Shown in pieces: positions 48,601 through 61,929 of a stretch of DNA of 64,000 bases (within the stretch, counting starts at the first letter, position 1; each line of letters opens with the position of its first letter). The position numbers were made by a program, and so were the translations under genes. Origin of the DNA: Corydoras sp. C115 (lineage: Eukaryota; Chordata; Actinopteri; Siluriformes; Callichthyidae); NCBI GenBank assembly GCA_019802505.1, contig JAFMOC010000235.1, positions 340,501-404,500 on the forward strand, read 5' to 3'. The notes beneath the pieces were generated by a model that worked only from the letters and a program-made list of their open reading frames with translations, ran no database searches and was not told where the DNA came from.

Positions 48601-48739
48601 TGCTTCTCCGCCAATAGATGGCGATGTTGGGAAAGCCCAATCTCCCTGTTACGTCAGAGGTCAGAGTTGAAAGCAGAGGATCTTGACAACGTGTTTGTGT
48701 TTTCATCCTGCAAATGATTTCGCCCTAAAAACATCAACG
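48600..48739 (+). promoter_or_regulatory. elp1: elp1 promoter and non-coding exon 1 (predicted)
   Basis: The segment has CCGCCAATAGATGGCGATG (CCAAT and a YY1-like ATGGCG core), TTACGTCAGAGG (CRE-like), and ends with a donor-like CATCAACG|GTAAAA at 48739/48740. The human gene also has a non-coding exon 1. The coding exon's upstream acceptor is ACTGCCAG, with the exon starting at 50002. Boundaries are inferred. Confidence 0.45.
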
Positions 48740-49149
48740 GTAAAATCAATAATTCATCTATTTATGCTTCATAATAATATCTATATTGTCAAACCTTTAT
48801 TAAAAATCATTTTAAGAAATGTGTCGTACATGCTGCAATAAAATAGCAGTTAAACGTAGGAGGTGCTCTTTTGGGGTTTTAGGTTCATAGTGCACTAGTT
48901 TTTGGATTGGGACGGGGCCTGGACTGATGTTCATTAACTGCGTTTTCTGCTTTCAGTAACATTAAAGTGCTTTAAACAGAACTCCGATACTTAATGTTTC
49001 TGTAAAATACCTTTAATTGTACATATACGTGAAAGTAAATGTAAAGAAACCCTTATTTCATTCATTCAAGCATTTTGGTTAGTACCAAAATCCCTGTCGA
49101 AAAATAAGTGTACTTATTTGGTAACATTTAAACAAAAATCATATAAAGC

Positions 49150-49620
49150 TATAAGTTCAAGTTCAAGTTATTTATTTCTATAGTGCTTTTTACAACAGTA
49201 CATCGTCACAAAGCAGCTTTACAGAATGAAAAGCCTTTAAACCCTATAAGAGCGAGCCGAAGCGACAGTGGCAAGAAAAAACTCCCTGTTATGTTGTTAT
49301 TTACATTTACATTACATTACATTTGGTCATTTATTGGACGCTTTAATCCAAAGCGACTTACAAGGTGAACACAGGGTTAATCACAACATCCCTGGAGCAA
49401 TGAGGGTTAAGGGTCTTGCTCAAGGACACACACTGGTAACTTCAGTGGACATGGGATTTGAACCCCCAACCTTCAGATTGATAACCCAACACCCTGACCA
49501 CTGAGCTACCACGCTCCACGCCCACGCTTCCTTATTCAAGGAAGAAACCCTGGGAGGACCAAGACTCAATGGGGACTCATCCTCCTTGAGCAGCCAGGCA
49601 GCAACAACAGTGTAGGACAC
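49150..49620 (+). mobile_element. Fish interspersed repeat, interrupted by a SINE
   Basis: The left part (TTATTTCTATAGTGCTTTTTAC, CACAAAGCAGCTTTACAGA, GACAGTGGCAAGAAAAAACT CC) and the right part (AAGGAAGAAACCCTGGGAGG, GGACTCATCCTCC) belong to a repeat widespread in ostariophysan genomes. The SINE at 49301-49523 splits it. Confidence 0.6.
49301..49523 (-). mobile_element. tRNA-derived SINE, second family, nested
   Basis: Reverse complement of the 29991-30190 type, from TTACATTTACATTACATTAC through CCAAAGCGACTTACAAGG to GAGCTACCACGC. It is inserted within another interspersed repeat. Confidence 0.85.
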
Positions 49621-49868
49621 TAATGTAAAGATATTTAACAAATGGAAAAACTCTAACAAATGGAAAACTATATGTGAATCCATTAAGTGTGTCCTGCAGG
49701 ACTGCCAGTCCAATTGATATTCAGGTTCCATCCAGTATTCGTCAGCAGAGCCATGGATGACATGACTATAAGAACCTTTGGATTACTGACGGTTGTTTTT
49801 AGATACCTTAATCGTGGTCTTTGTCTTAATATCACAGGATGAACCAGATAGGAACCAAAGTAGCTGAA

Positions 49869-49875
<7 letters not shown>

Positions 49876-49941
<66 letters not shown>
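49876..49941. repeat. (AT)n microsatellite
   Basis: About 33 AT units, ending 60 nt before the predicted acceptor of the first coding elp1 exon. Confidence 0.95.
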
Positions 49942-49944
<3 letters not shown>

Positions 49945-50021
49945 GTGGCTACTTAATTGATAGTAGACTTTGCTGAAACGTTCTGTTATGTGAACTGCCA
50001 GGTCAATAACATTGGGCTAAA

Positions 50022-53000
50022 ATGAGGAACCTGAAGCTGGTGAATTGTTTGCGCTGGACAGAGCTGGACGGTCTGGGACGTCCTCAATGTCTCTCAGTCA
50101 GGACTGATGCAGATACGTTACTGATTGCATCTCCATTTTCTATAATCGAGTACAATCCCAACACAGGACAGGTAATGTCCCATCGTACAGCATGAACTGT
50201 AGTCTGAAAATGTTTTACTTGTTTTTTGGCTGTTTTAATGCAATTTCCTTTAATGCACTATTTTAATTGGTTTGAATGGCCTTTTTTTTGTTCTTAAATA
50301 CTTGACTACCAAATTTGGCTGTTTAAAGTAATTGTAATTACAGGTCAAGAATGATTTTTGTTTCCTATCATCAAAAATGTTGTTTCATTTTAGGTTGTGA
50401 ATGAGGTGTCCTTAACAGCCGAAAACTATCTGCCAGAGGATGGCAGCGGTGTTGTTGTTGGGATTCAGGATTTGCCTGATCAGGAATCTGTCTGTGTGGC
50501 TACTTCTCAAGGAGATGTCATTCTTTATAACCTCAGTACTAGTCAGGTATTTGTTTAATAAGCTCAGTCTACTAGAATAAGTCCCCTGGGGGATGTTTCA
50601 TACCTTTAACAATAACAATCATGAATTCATGTTCGTTTAAACAGTTGGAGTGTGTGGGGAGTGTGGATAGTGGATTAACTGCGATGAGCTGGAGTCCTGA
50701 TGAAGAAGTGGTGACATTTTGCACAGGTCTGTCTTTTAAATCACAATTTGGAGCTTGAAGTCCTTTCTAAATGGAGTTTGCGAGTTTGTGCCGATTTTGG
50801 TAGATGTTTATTTTTAGTAGTTTATTAAGCAGTAGTTTATTTTTCCCACAATTTACAAACTTGTAAAATTCATTTTTATTTGATATTTATAATGTTTTTT
50901 GACATTGTGACATGGTGCCTTTGACATGGTGTCTTGGGTTTAATTTCTTGTGGGATGAACACAGGTCATTTCTGTGTAGGTTCTGCATATCCTTTTTGTT
51001 TAGGTTTTCTACTCCAACATTTAGACATGCCAGTAGGGAAATACTGTATGTATTAGTGAATGTGGGTAAATTGTGTCTTTCTCACTAACAGTAATTAACT
51101 TTGGCAATCACTAACAGTAATCCCAGGTGAGCAAATTTAAACATGGCTGTTGTATATATTTATACATATAATAATAATATAATATTCTCAGGCCAAGAAA
51201 CAATTATTTTGATGACCAAAGACTTCGAACCCATAACTGAGGTTGCAATTCACCAGGATGAGTTCGGAGAAGGTACAGAGCACAGATAATCCATGTTTTA
51301 TTTTATCCATGAGATTATTATTTGCACTAATTCAGCACTATCACTGTATGCTTTTATATTAGGGAAATTCATCACAGTGGGATGGGGGAAGAAAGAGACA
51401 CAGTTTCATGGCTCAGAGGGGAAACAAGCTGCTCAGAGGAAGGCTGCAGTAAGTCTTCAAGCTTTCTCCAACTTTGTTATTAAACCAAGTTTGGCTTCAT
51501 CTGGAATCTGCTTATTTGCTGGCTTTTTAATTATTGGCTTAATATTTTATAATAGCAAGTGCAGCCTGCTGTCCCATGGGACGATCAGAAGCCGAGGATC
51601 ACGTGGAGAGGTGATGGGCAGCTCTTTGCCGTCAGTGCAATCTGCCCTCAGACAGGCATGGATCCCTTACCCACTTTTACTAGAGGATGTAATATAGGAC
51701 ACCACTAATTATAGAGCATTCCTAAGTAGGCTTGTGTTGTTTTAGGGGCTAGAAAAGTTCGGGTGTGGAACAGGGAATGCATCCTACAGGCCACCAGTGA
51801 GGTTATCAATGGACTGGAGCAAGCTCTATGTTGGAAGTAAAATATTTACCGTTGTTTTGAGTTTTAAACCAGATGAAGTTTATTTTTATGAACCTACTGA
51901 TTCTTAAGACATGATACTGTCTTTTTAGGCCCTCGGGAAGTTTGATAGCCTCAACTCAGAGACACCCTAATAAACACAGCGTTGTGTTTATGGAAAAGAA
52001 CGGGCTGGTTCATGGGGATTTCACTCTGCACTTTGCCAAGGACCAGGTTAAGGTAAGCCATGTTTAGCCCTTGTAGTTCTTTATCTCTTGCTGGGTTCTG
52101 TAGAAAACAGGTCTGCAGAACATTAAAGGTCACTTATCACCCCATTGACTCCTTGAGCAAGCCTGTGAAATATTATAAAATTGTTGTTCATAATATAGAG
52201 GCTCAAATATGCTGAAGTAATTTGCTCTCCTCATGTTAACCTACAGTTTCTAAATTGTCTATTAAACAGATATGTTTAATTCCAGGTGAAGGAGCTGCTC
52301 TGGAACAGTGATTCTTCTGTGCTGGCAATTTGGCTTGAAGACTTAAACTCTGAAGGAAATGAGACCCCTGACACATACAGTTAACTACATACGACATCTA
52401 AATTCTATTTAAATATCATTGTATGCTGACTGATACTGTCTCAGTACATTATCTGCTGCTCATAATAAATCCTTTCTTATTTGCATTCTTTGTTTTTTAG
52501 TTCAACTGTGGACAGTAGGAAATTACCACTGGTACTTAAAACAGAGTTTGCATTTTGGTAGAGAGCCCTCTAAAGTTCCTGCATGTGTTTTTTGGGACCC
52601 GGTAAAGCCACTTCGCCTCTTCTTGCTGACTCAAAGCTGGACCAGCTGCACCTATGATTGGACCTGGAGCATAGATCGCAGCCTTGGTCATGATTTAAGT
52701 GATAATGCTAATGTGGCAGTAATTGATGGAGGTGAGGACCATTCTTTTGATGTTTTGGATGTTCATTTAGGGGAGAAAAAAGAAGATGTTTAGACACAGA
52801 CCTCTGCATGTTTCCCTTACAGCTCATTCAGTGTGATGCCTTTCCTCTTGTTTACACAGATAAAGTGTTAGTAACAACGTTTCGGCAGTGTGTGGTTCCT
52901 CCCCCTATGTGCTCATATGAGCTGCATCTTCCTGCACCTGTCAACTTGGTCTCCTTCCATTCTCAGCCTCAGAGGACCAATGAGCTTGCTGTTTTAACAG

Positions 53001-56000
53001 CAGATGGGTGTCTTCATACCACCAGCTCAGGTGGGACTATCATATAATTACAATTCTTCCATAAAACACAACAACTAAGAAATATCCATAGTATTTGTAT
53101 CATTGTTAAAATGTCTTCTCAGGCAGTAAAGGTGGAAGTGAACAGAAAGATGCAACAGGATTTAGAATTGTCTCTCAACCTTTAAGCTTACAGAAGACTT
53201 ACAGGTTTGGAATAAAAGAAGACTGACTAAAATATAAATTTAGATTTTAATTTGTAGTTTAATAGCAGAGGGATTTTTTAATATTTACATTAATGATGGA
53301 TTTGTTACCCTTGTAGTGTTCCAGCAGCCCAGGTGGAGGTGCTGGCGCTGCGTTTGCTACTTTGGCTGAGGGAGGATGTGTTTGTGGCTGTTGCATGTGG
53401 AGAAAACCTAAATCAATCACGTCTCCTGTTACTCAGCCCTGCAGAAAGCCAGGTTTCAGAGCCTCAGCTAGAGATCAGGTACTGAGCATGCCCACTACAT
53501 TTCACTGAATGAAACTGATGCACTGAAAGCAAATAAAAAGTGTTGTGTAGAAGGGTTGTATGGCTTTCTTATGTTCATTACAAAACAACCTTTAGGTTAA
53601 ACTTAGTCTAAATTGACTTTATGAATCCATAGATCTAATGTATTATGTTATTAATAATAATATAATAATATATAATGTATTAGAGTTTATTATTTATTAA
53701 TCTACGTAACAATTTCCCTTCATGCTGTCTTTATAGGTGATATGTGCTTGCTTATTATTATATTAATCCGGTTAGCTGATCACATTTCAAAAGAAATCTC
53801 CATTATATATGTATTTATCAGGTCTGAAGTCAAAGTAGAGGGTGTGGTGGTCAGTATGTCCCACAGTCCTGTGACTGACACATTAGCCTTGCAGCTGGAG
53901 GACGGTCAGATCAGAAGAGTGCACTGGGGTGAGGGATATTGAGTCACTTTAATAGATATTTAATCTTATGTTATCTGCTTCATATTCGGTAAATATGCCA
54001 AGATCACCAGCTTGGGGACACTTTAAACTTTTAAACATGTTGCACCTGCTTTTATGTATTTATTTTTTAAGGACTTTAAATATAAATCTGATTTCTGCAG
54101 CAAAGCTTGTATGGATTTGCTCAGACACAATAACACATGTCTCTTGTGTTGGTTTCATTAAAATGCATTTGGGTTATTTTTCAGTTTTTTTAAATTGCAG
54201 AAGTTATTATAAAATCCTAAGCAACTTTGTTACAATGTTTTATTTAGACTCAGCAGAGGTAAAAGTCTCTGAGTGGCAGGATTCCCTGGGGATCAGTGTT
54301 GCTTTCCCCAGGCCCTGCGTACACACTGCGCTGTGTATCATTAATGGACAGGTAACAGACTTTCTCCTTTTCACCTTGATTCATTTCCAAATCTGGTTAT
54401 TTAAAGCTTTTTTTTCTTTTTTTATCAGGAGCATTTGATCGGACTTACTGAAAGATCTCACCTTTATATTGGTAATTCAGAGGTGAGTTGGAATCCTTCC
54501 TGCACAAAGCAACTAAGCTTAGAAGATACATAATTTTCCATACATGCTGTAAACCCATGGTTTAAAAGTTGTCATAGTTTATTTAAAAATGGTTTGCTTC
54601 TTTTTTCTTTTACCAGATAGCATCTAATATTTCTTCTTTTGTGGTGTATGATGAGTTCCTCCTGCTCACCACACACACTCACATGTGCCGCTGCCTTCAT
54701 TCGGCTAAAATGACAATCAAAGGTAAGTGACCGGTAGAGCCATGTTCAGTACTGATGGTGGTCAGGATGCAATCAAGTCTCATGCTTAAATTTGCTCATA
54801 TAATCATTAATTGTGGAACGTGTCCGACAAATGATGTGTTCTGGATGGTGCTGTCAGTGTTTCCATAAATCCATGTGGTCTTTAATATCTTTTATCTGTA
54901 GATATGCAAGTTGCCTTGAGTTCAGATGCATCTCAAAATGATGAGAGTATACGCAGAGTGGAAAGAGGCTCTCGCATCGTTACTGTGGTACCTCAGGACA
55001 CCAGACTCATCCTGCAGGTTAATAAAGCTGTACAGATCATGTTTTTATATTTATCAACTTTATTTTATTTAATATCTTTTTAATACACCTTTTTTTTTTT
55101 GCTCAGATGCCTCGTGGTAACTTGGAGACTATCCATCATCGTGCTCTTGTCTTGGAGCGAGTCAGGATGTGGCTTAATAGGTTTCTGTCATTTTGTTAAA
55201 AGACCTGTGTTAGTTTCTTTAAAGTGGCTTATTACTTATAAATGTATTCATGCTTTTTGGCTGTGCTAGGCTGAAATTCAGAGATGCTTTCGAATGTATG
55301 AGGAAACTGCGAATAAACCTCAACCTCATCTATGACCACAATCCCAAAGTGAGTGATCACACGATGCTGTAGTTTTCTGTTTTTCAAATGTTCATCTGAT
55401 TCACAGAATAACACTGTCTTTATTCCCTCAGGTGTTCTTGGAGAACATAGAGCTGTTTTTGAAGCAGATAGACTCGGTCAACTTCATCAACCTTTTTCTC
55501 ACAGAGCTTAAGCAAGTCCCTGTTTTAATACCTACATTTTAAACGTACAGACCTATTTTAATACTGATGTACAGCATTGATCTATTTACTACTAGCTCCT
55601 CTCAGTCCGGCTTTGCCCGGCATGCATTTACTTTTCTTTCAAACGGTGCAAATGTCATTTTGCTGACAAAGCCTGTTGCTTTGTCTCTGCATCTCACTTC
55701 ATTTGTTGGACTCTGACTACAATAATGTATTTAACAGATTTTTTTTTCTTGTTTACACTCCAATTTAAAATGTGTACATTACACTTTAAGCATCAGGTGT
55801 TATACTTTGTGATTCAAACCTTTACACTTTCCTTCTGTTTGTGAATCCTAGCAAGAATAAAGCTAAATATAAATTATGTTCACTTATTACAAAAATGCAT
55901 TTTCAAATCCTATTTAAATCAATATCCTGTATAACACTTTACACTGCAATGTAAAAGGCATTGCAAGGGAAAGATTAATCAATATGCACTTATATTGCAA

Positions 56001-59000
56001 TAACAAATGTATTGATCTTTCTTGAGGACGCTCAGACTCTATGTCTTTTTAGGCTTTAACACAAAGTTTAATTTTTTATACTCTGGCACTTAGTAAAACT
56101 AAATGAGTTGTAAAATAACATACACTTTAAGTCTGAAGTTTATTACCAACTGCTTATGTTTAAAAATACGATGTAAAGGTTGTTAATGTAACGAGATTTG
56201 TCTTCTGGTAGGGAGGAGGACACCACCAAGACAATGTACCCCTGTCCAGTAACCACCGCCGGTCAGTCAGTTTCTGTAACTGGAGAAGAAAGGAATCAGA
56301 CGAAAGTAGACACCGTCTGTGATGCTCTGCGCTCAGCTATGGAAGCTCTTGATCCACAGAAGTAATGCTGATCTAAAATTATCCATCTATTAAATCCATA
56401 AGCTAATGTAATATACTCATGATCTGCAGACGTGTAGAGGGAAAAAAGTTAAATTCATAATTTCAAGATGTAAACAAATAAAATCATTTTCATATTTGCA
56501 AGTTAGACAATCCTACTTGGAGTCAAAGTGCTAATTACGGACATATTTACTAATAATAACGACACGACTTAGTGGTTTATTGCTTGCTTAATATTTTTCA
56601 TTGTGTAAGCACATGTTCTGTAAACTACTTGGTAAAAATGTATTTGGTTGTTGTTACACTTTGTGCACAGATACTGTTTGTGTATTTTAACCTCCCACGT
56701 GAGAAAGACCAAACCAGAACTAGAGACTGCCCTTCAAAAGGTTCATGAGCTAAGAGGTGAGAGTTCTATAAAAGAAACTGTTTTTACGTTCAGGATAGAG
56801 TTAAAAAAAATTAATGACTTTCATGTTGTCCTAATACATGTATTATTGTTTCCTTCACATTTTATACACTGACCTTCGTAGTGTCCTTTAGGGGTTGTGA
56901 TATTGTTTTTTGTTTCTTGTGTGTGTGTGATTCAGTGAACCAATCTTATGCAGAAAGTGCTGTAAGTGCGGAGGAAGCTCTGAAGTATCTCTTATTCCTT
57001 GTAAATGTAAATGAGCTGTATGAACATTCCCTGGGAACCTACGATTTTGACCTGGTGCTTATGGTGGCGGAAAAGTCTCAGAAGGTTGGAAAGAAATTGC
57101 TTTTCTGGTTTTGTGCAGAATTGAAAATAATAATGTCATGCAAACTTTACACAGATACAGTACATTCCCCTTTTGTCTATTTATTTAGGACCCTAAAGAG
57201 TATCTTTCCTTTCTGAACATGCTGAAAAGTCTGGAGCCAAATTACCAGCGTTATACAATCGACAAACACCTAAAGAGATACACTAAGGCCTTGTATCACC
57301 TCAGCCAGTCTGGTGAGAGCTTTTGCTTTTTATATACAGAGATATAAACAGAAAACAAGCAAATCAAATTTTCCCTTCATCTTTTACAGGACAGGATCAT
57401 TTTACTGAGCTGGTAAATCTGGTAAAGGATCAGAAGCTTTATAGAGAGGCACTGCAGCTTTACTCATCCGACAGCCAGGAGTACAAGGTAACGCTTCCTC
57501 GAAGATCTGATTATATAAATGACATGCTCAGCCAACTGGCTCTCCCTCACTGTAGGCTCCGGGCTATTAAGTTATAGCAATAAGTGAATAGAATAGTGTG
57601 GGATTAAAAATGATCTAAATATAAATTGTGATTAATTCATTTACCTAGGGGTTTCTGACATTTTTCTCATTAAGTAAAAGTTTTATAACTAAGAGCTAGT
57701 GATGGGGATTTATGTGATTAGTATGTGATAACCTTTTTATGTTGTCCTTAGACTCTGAGTGTGGCGTATGCTGAGCACCTGATTGAGGAGCAGCAGGCTG
57801 AGCAGGCGGGGTTGTTACTGTGGCGATGTGGCGAGATGCACAGTGCCCTGCAGGCCTTTACCAGCTGCAGTAGTTGGAGACATGCCCTCTCTGTGGCAAC
57901 ACGCATACCCGTGTCACCTACACAGCTGGCACAGCTTGCCCGAAACCTGGCAGGTACACTGTGTGCTAATTTAACTACTGCTGTCCCAATTTTTGCAAGG
58001 GATTGCATGTTTACATGAGTAGAAATTTATGTTTACACAAGGCTGACTTTTCTGTATAAATATTTTTGTACATTGCAATATCCAGCTTTATTAAATATCA
58101 AGTTTTATGTTCACACAACGCAGCTTTTAGAAATTTTTTAAGTCTTAGAGCTGTTACTGGTTGTGCTTTAAAAATCCTGACAGTTTTTGTACATTCTGAC
58201 ACATTTATGTCTTTTCAGAGAAGCTACTGGAAGCAAGAAGACATTCAGAGGCTGCCGTGCTGTTAGAGCAATACGCTAAGGTGTGTACTGCATTCAGAAT
58301 TACACCCAGACAAGCCTTTATTTTATGACTTCTTACCACACGGCTATAAAGTCAAGTCAACCTTAGGTTCAGTTACATTAAGGTTGTCTTTGTAGAATTC
58401 ATGTGCAATAAAACATTCAGTGTGTCACTTTCCATTCCTTTAAAAAGCCTGGTGTGTTCTGACTTTGGCAGATTTCTGTTTTAAAATCGCAACGTGAACA
58501 ATTACTCGTAAATTAACGTTTACACTGTTTGCAGGAAACTTAATCAAATGGCTAGTATGGCATAACACTCAAAACAAACATGATGACTTAAAGAAACAAC
58601 ATATTATATGCAACTTCTTTACATCCCTAACAGTTCTTTGATCTTTTGCAGGACTGTGAGGAGGCCATCTCTGCTCTCATACAGGGAGCTGCATGGGAGG
58701 AAGCTCTCCGAATAGTACGATCATTTCTGTATCTTTGCTTTGTGCTTTATTGATTATTCCTAAAGATACGGAGTATTGCACTTTGCTGTTTTTTTTTTCT
58801 CCAGATTTACCTTTACAAACGAGAGGACATCATCGAAACCAATCTAAAGCCTGCTCTGTTAGAAGGTTTGTTATAGTTCTCACATTTCCCATAAAAAAGA
58901 TTTAAGTTTACATATCTGAACCTACTTTGTTGGCTGTTAAGGGCACAGTACTCAGGTGGCGTTTGTGGAGTTGCAGAAGGCACAGTTCACACGCCACAGA

Positions 59001-61929
59001 AACCGCCTGGCTGTGGTGCGAGAGCAGAAGCTGAAAGCAAGACAAGAGCTTATTGGTGAATTACCACAGGGCATTTATTGTACCCAAGTCTGTTTGTCAA
59101 GTGTTTGTTTTAAGCTCTTTGCTAATGCTTTGGTTTAACTTAAACATTTTTATTGCATACTTTTAGATGAGGATGGTCCTGATTGCGCAGATGTTGAGCT
59201 CTACTCAGAGGCCAGCAGTGTTTTGACTGGTAGCCGTCTCGGCTCCAAGTATTCCCAAAGCAACTCGCGCGTCTCCTCGTGAGTATGTTTACAACGATAA
59301 GCACATTTCTACTATGAGTGGAAGAGTAAAATTAGTAAAGAGAGAAATATAATGGCTATAACATGAGTTTCTCAAAATGCTTTCTTTAATAGCATCAGCG
59401 TGACATGTTAAAGCATTTGTCCAACACACATTGCGTTGTGTAGAACTTTTAGTTGCGGGGGTTTAGTTGCTCAAGTCATCCAATGATTCCATCATGATTT
59501 CCAATAACGTCAAGGAAACTTTTTATCTGATTCAATTGCTTACAGCAGAATAATGTGGATGCAGTCTCAGTAGTGCTGCTTTGTTTTTACGGTGATGGGT
59601 TTGGGTGACAAACTGAGGCTGAATAAGTTTTTTTCATTCAGGAGGTCCTCTAAGAACCGACGAAAAGCTGAGGGAAAGAAGCATAGCCTTAAGGAGGGAA
59701 GCCCGTTTGAGGACACCGCTCTGCTCCATGCTCTTATTCAGATTATCCAAGTGGTCGACAAAATGAGAGGTAAATTATTACTATTCAGTTTTTACTCCGT
59801 GCTAAAATCAATCAAAGTAATTTGAAGGTTAAATCAGAATTTAGTATTCCCCTCCACTTACAGCAATGATTTCCCCCCCAGACTTCTCCAGCAGAAGCAA
59901 AACGGTTCCAGCTAGAGGCTCTTTATATGAGGATGTTTATTTAAGACAAGCCTGACAGCAGCAAGTGAAACCACTGTGCTGCAGCTTCATTTCATATATT
60001 TGCTTGTTGCGTAATAGATTTTTTTTTTTTGCTTTTCTCTGCAGAAGAGATCCACAGTCTGCTGAAGGCTCTGGTACTGTTTCAGTTCGATAAGCTGGCC
60101 AGCAGCCTGCAGGTGGCCTACAGCGAGCTGCTCACGCTCATCGAAACCAGCATCCCAGAGATCTGGCCTGAAGGACTTCAACAGAGCCAAACACCCGTAA
60201 GAAACTCCACTTGCATCCGCTTTATTATTGACTTCATTGTAGAAAAGTGTAATGCAATTCCGAAATGCTACAGAAACATGCCGCAGGTCTTATGGAGCCT
60301 GACCTCGTCTCAAGCTGCACAAGTGGCGGAGCAATCTGTGGAATCTCATGGGCATTATGAACTGATTGATTACTTTCAGTTCTTTAGTTTTCTGCAGCCC
60401 TGGACTCGACTGCTACTTTAATAAATCACTTTGTTCACCGTAACACTAGGGAAATTTTTGCGCACCAGCAAACATGTTTGAAAATCCATTTGCATGTTGC
60501 ACAAGAGTCCCAGTATAATCCCATGAAGCATTTTAATAGAGTTTTTTTATAGCCGTGAAAGAAATGAATTTTTAAACATCAAAGCAACAAGATGAGGAGA
60601 AGAACTGCATCCCTCTGCAAAAAACGCTCAAGAATCTCCTCTGTTCATTACATGCTTTTTAAAATTGCCACTGCACTAATCCTAGTCTGCCCCAAAAACA
60701 TACATTCTGCTTTCATACAACCGTATAATTTCCCTGTAGATTAAAGTTATTATGACAGCCAATTATATGGCATACTGACAAAACCTTACGCTGTCATTTA
60801 GGGAGCTGGGATTTTAACCTACAACCTTACGATTGATATCCCTACACACTAACCACTAAGCTACCACACACTCAAATTACAGATGCTTTATTATTGTCTG
60901 TTCCAGATCTTGTGTAAGGTGGTGTATGTTTTATAGTTTAATCATCATCATCATCATAATAGTTAATTATACACAATGCACAAAATGGCATATAGACCAC
61001 AGTGCAAAACGTTGTAAATTGTTTGTTGATAACAAATCAACAAAGCAAACAGTGCTGTCAAATAACATTTGGCTATTCTGTCCAAAAGTATCCTGTCTGC
61101 ATATTCAACATATTTTATATATCCATGTTTAATGTAGGATTTAGTGGCATCTAGTGGTGGGGTTGAACACTGCTCCTATGAAGAGCGACCAATGTAGTTG
61201 TCAACATAGCGACACATTACCAGCTAATGTACAAAAAGATATAAAAGGTAGATTATACCTAAATTAAAAAATCTGTTAATTGCTCTGTAAATCCTACACT
61301 CTGCTCATTTAATTACTGCAACTGACTTAATGCACGATGATTATTGTGTTCCTGTAAAAGAGAATGGGCAATTAAACATGGTCTTTAAAAAAAATAGTTA
61401 AAATGAGATTCACTGGTGGCTTTAATAAGATCATAAATAACGTTTGAACTCGTACTAAATTGGCTTAATGGTTACAAATATAATGCCTTTTGCAAGGTCT
61501 AATGATTTTCACTTATAAAGCGGAGCGTTTTGTGTCATTGTAACTACACCTCATTACAGTGAAGCCTGCTGCCTACATTCCCTCCCATTAACAAATCAAA
61601 ACAAAATAACCTTTTTGAAAGTATGACTGTAGTGCAGAACTCGTTTGCACTTGTGCTTAACATCTCCATTAACTGAACTTTTCTCTTTTTTTCAGCTCAC
61701 AGGCCCCAACTCGACAGCCAACAGCATCATGGCATCTCTTCTGCAGCCTCGACCAGCTGCCGCAGCACAGAAAGGTTTGGAAATCTTTATTTCCCCCAGC
61801 AATTATATATCGTGATCAATATTAACCATGAAATTATAAAATCCATGTTTCTGTTTGTCAGATGCAGAGATTCTTACACCTCCCAGAATGCGGCAAGCCG
61901 TCAAGTGGAAACTCAGCATGCTGCAGTGA
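50022..61929 (+). CDS. elp1: elp1 (IKBKAP), Elongator subunit 1 (complete)
   Basis: Scaffold of Elongator, which with ELP2/ELP3 modifies wobble uridines of tRNAs. Thirty-six coding exons, 1324 aa (human 1332): 50022-50171, 50394-50546, 50645-50726, 51192-51272, 51363-51448, 51556-51655, 51746-51836, 51929-52052, 52286-52379, 52501-52731, 52860-53030, 53123-53204, 53317-53478, 53822-53928, 54248-54351, 54429-54482, 54617-54722, 54902-55017, 55107-55180, 55270-55348, 55432-55511, 56212-56361, 56671-56756, 56936-57084, 57189-57312, 57390-57487, 57752-57953, 58219-58280, 58652-58714, 58805-58865, 58942-59055, 59167-59278, 59642-59769, 60045-60196, 61696-61774, 61862-61929. It starts MRNLKL. Two beta-propellers span about residues 1-740 and a helical repeat region follows. 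The basic SKNRRKAEGKKHSLKEGS is at about 1187-1204. Introns after 51655 and 55511 have GC donors. AATAAA is at 61956-61961. Confidence 0.97.
55107..55180 (+). other. elp1: elp1 exon 20 with weak 5' splice site
   Basis: Counting the non-coding exon as 1, this is exon 20. At 74 nt it has the same length as human ELP1 exon 20 and encodes the matching MPRGNLETIHHRALVL segment. The donor is AATAG|GTTTCT: it departs from consensus at +3, +4 and +5. The human exon is the one skipped in familial dysautonomia through a +6 change. Confidence 0.85.
60197..61695 (+). other. elp1 intron 35
   Basis: The longest elp1 coding intron (1.5 kb). It contains a degenerate second-family SINE at about 60800-60885 (minus: AACCACTAAGCTACCACACA). 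Nothing else is recognised. Confidence 0.7.
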
